This document shows, piece by piece, positions 4,916 through 5,130 of a DNA stretch of 5,130 nucleotides (the stretch's first letter is position 1; each line of letters begins with the position of its first letter). The notes under the pieces are model-generated. The model searched no databases. It was not told the DNA's origin and was given only the letters and a program-made list of their open reading frames with translations. The position numbers and the translations under genes are program-made. The DNA comes from Chloroflexota bacterium (GTDB lineage: Bacteria > Chloroflexota > Anaerolineae > Anaerolineales > Anaerolineaceae): assembly GCA_023406965.1 (NCBI GenBank), contig JAEXTI010000520.1, positions 1 through 5,130 of the forward strand, read 5' to 3'.

Positions 4916-5110
4916 AGGATGGGCGCAGAGAGTCCTGTTGAGCAGGGGGCTGCCTGGGGCTTTGCCGGGCGGGTGGAAATTTCGTGTAGGTGAGTGAATC
5001 GCTGGAAAGGAGGTGTTGGGAAGGCAGGAATAAATGGATGCAGGGAGTTACTGGCGCTTTGAGCGCGGGATTGTATTCAAGAATGAAACAAAAAGGAGAT
5101 TGAGAGACAA
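4916..5110 (+). other. Intergenic stretch with no confident gene
   Basis: 195 nt between the two-helix protein and the probable next start. It holds a 24-codon ORF (4919-4993) with only a GGTGGGG-like upstream site, an orphan Shine-Dalgarno match at 5007-5015, and a compact hairpin GCGCT-TTG-AGCGC at 5054-5066 followed by GGGATTGT rather than a T run. An ORF from ATG 5034 stays open to the window end but uses AGG/AGA/AGA codons in its last third, unlike the neighbours, so it is not favoured. The last 30 nt are A-rich. No clear sigma-70 promoter was found. Confidence 0.45.
5007..5015 (+). promoter_or_regulatory. Orphan perfect Shine-Dalgarno match AAGGAGGTG
   Basis: Nine bases match the canonical anti-Shine-Dalgarno complement, the longest such match noticed in the window. 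The nearest starts are TTG 5016, which follows immediately, is too close, and would give a 5-codon peptide ending TAA 5031-5033, and ATG 5034, 18 nt away. It may be a leader-peptide or ribosome-standby site, or chance. Confidence 0.3.
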
Positions 5111-5130
5111 ATGGATAAGAAACGTTCGCC
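5111..5130 (+). CDS. Start of a further gene (3' truncated by window)
   Basis: ATG 5111 reads MDKKRS and then the window ends after six codons and two bases. AAGGAG at 5093-5098 lies 12 nt upstream, at the long end of the usable range, in an A-rich leader. A short polar Lys/Arg start of this kind is common, but nothing about the product can be said. The competing frame from 5034 is considered less likely because of its codon use. Confidence 0.45.

Noticed and set aside
5054..5066. Intrinsic terminator at the GCGCT/AGCGC hairpin
   Set aside because: The stem is only 5 bp and is followed by GGGATTGT, not a T run.
5034..5130. Gene starting at ATG 5034 and open to the window end
   Set aside because: AGG/AGA/AGA codon use, a weak AGGA start signal, and overlap with the better-looking start at 5111.

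Overview
The window holds part of one co-directional (+ strand) gene cluster. It is dominated by a single very large ATPase of the FtsK-HerA superfamily (927..4379, 1150 residues), flanked by short genes, at least two of which encode small integral-membrane proteins. DNA is moderately GC-rich, and three of the four complete genes have strong purine-rich Shine-Dalgarno sites, so the host is bacterial. The large Ser/Thr/Gly-rich ATPase is reminiscent of accessory or conjugative regions of Chloroflexota-like bacteria. That assignment is a low-confidence inference: the window has no taxonomic marker.

Layout. 1..197 is the 3' end of a membrane-protein gene. 198..468 is a gap with several small hairpins, a tRNA T-arm-like element and one doubtful 76-codon ORF. 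469..780 encodes a 103-residue protein with one membrane segment and an acidic C-terminal tail. 781..926 is a leader containing a 12-bp hairpin. 927..4379 is the ATPase. 4434..4676 (80 aa, soluble, basic N terminus) and 4673..4915 (80 aa, two-helix membrane hairpin) overlap by ATGA and are probably translationally coupled. 4916..5110 has no convincing gene and contains an orphan Shine-Dalgarno-like site. A new gene probably begins at 5111 and runs off the window.

The ATPase has an N-terminal domain of about 280 residues resembling those of conjugative ATPases. A proline-free, cysteine-free, low-complexity block of about 240 residues follows, containing hexapeptide, tetrapeptide and Ser-Gln repeats. 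The C-terminal half is a complete HerA-type motor (Walker A GDTGFGKS, Walker B FFEEAN, late R-x-G-R-K...Q motif). Read together, the genes suggest a DNA or protein translocation machine in which a soluble hexameric motor works with small membrane proteins. This could be a divergent conjugation-like apparatus or another HerA-based system. No relaxase, coupling protein, pilin, integrase or nuclease is visible here, so the system's identity stays open.
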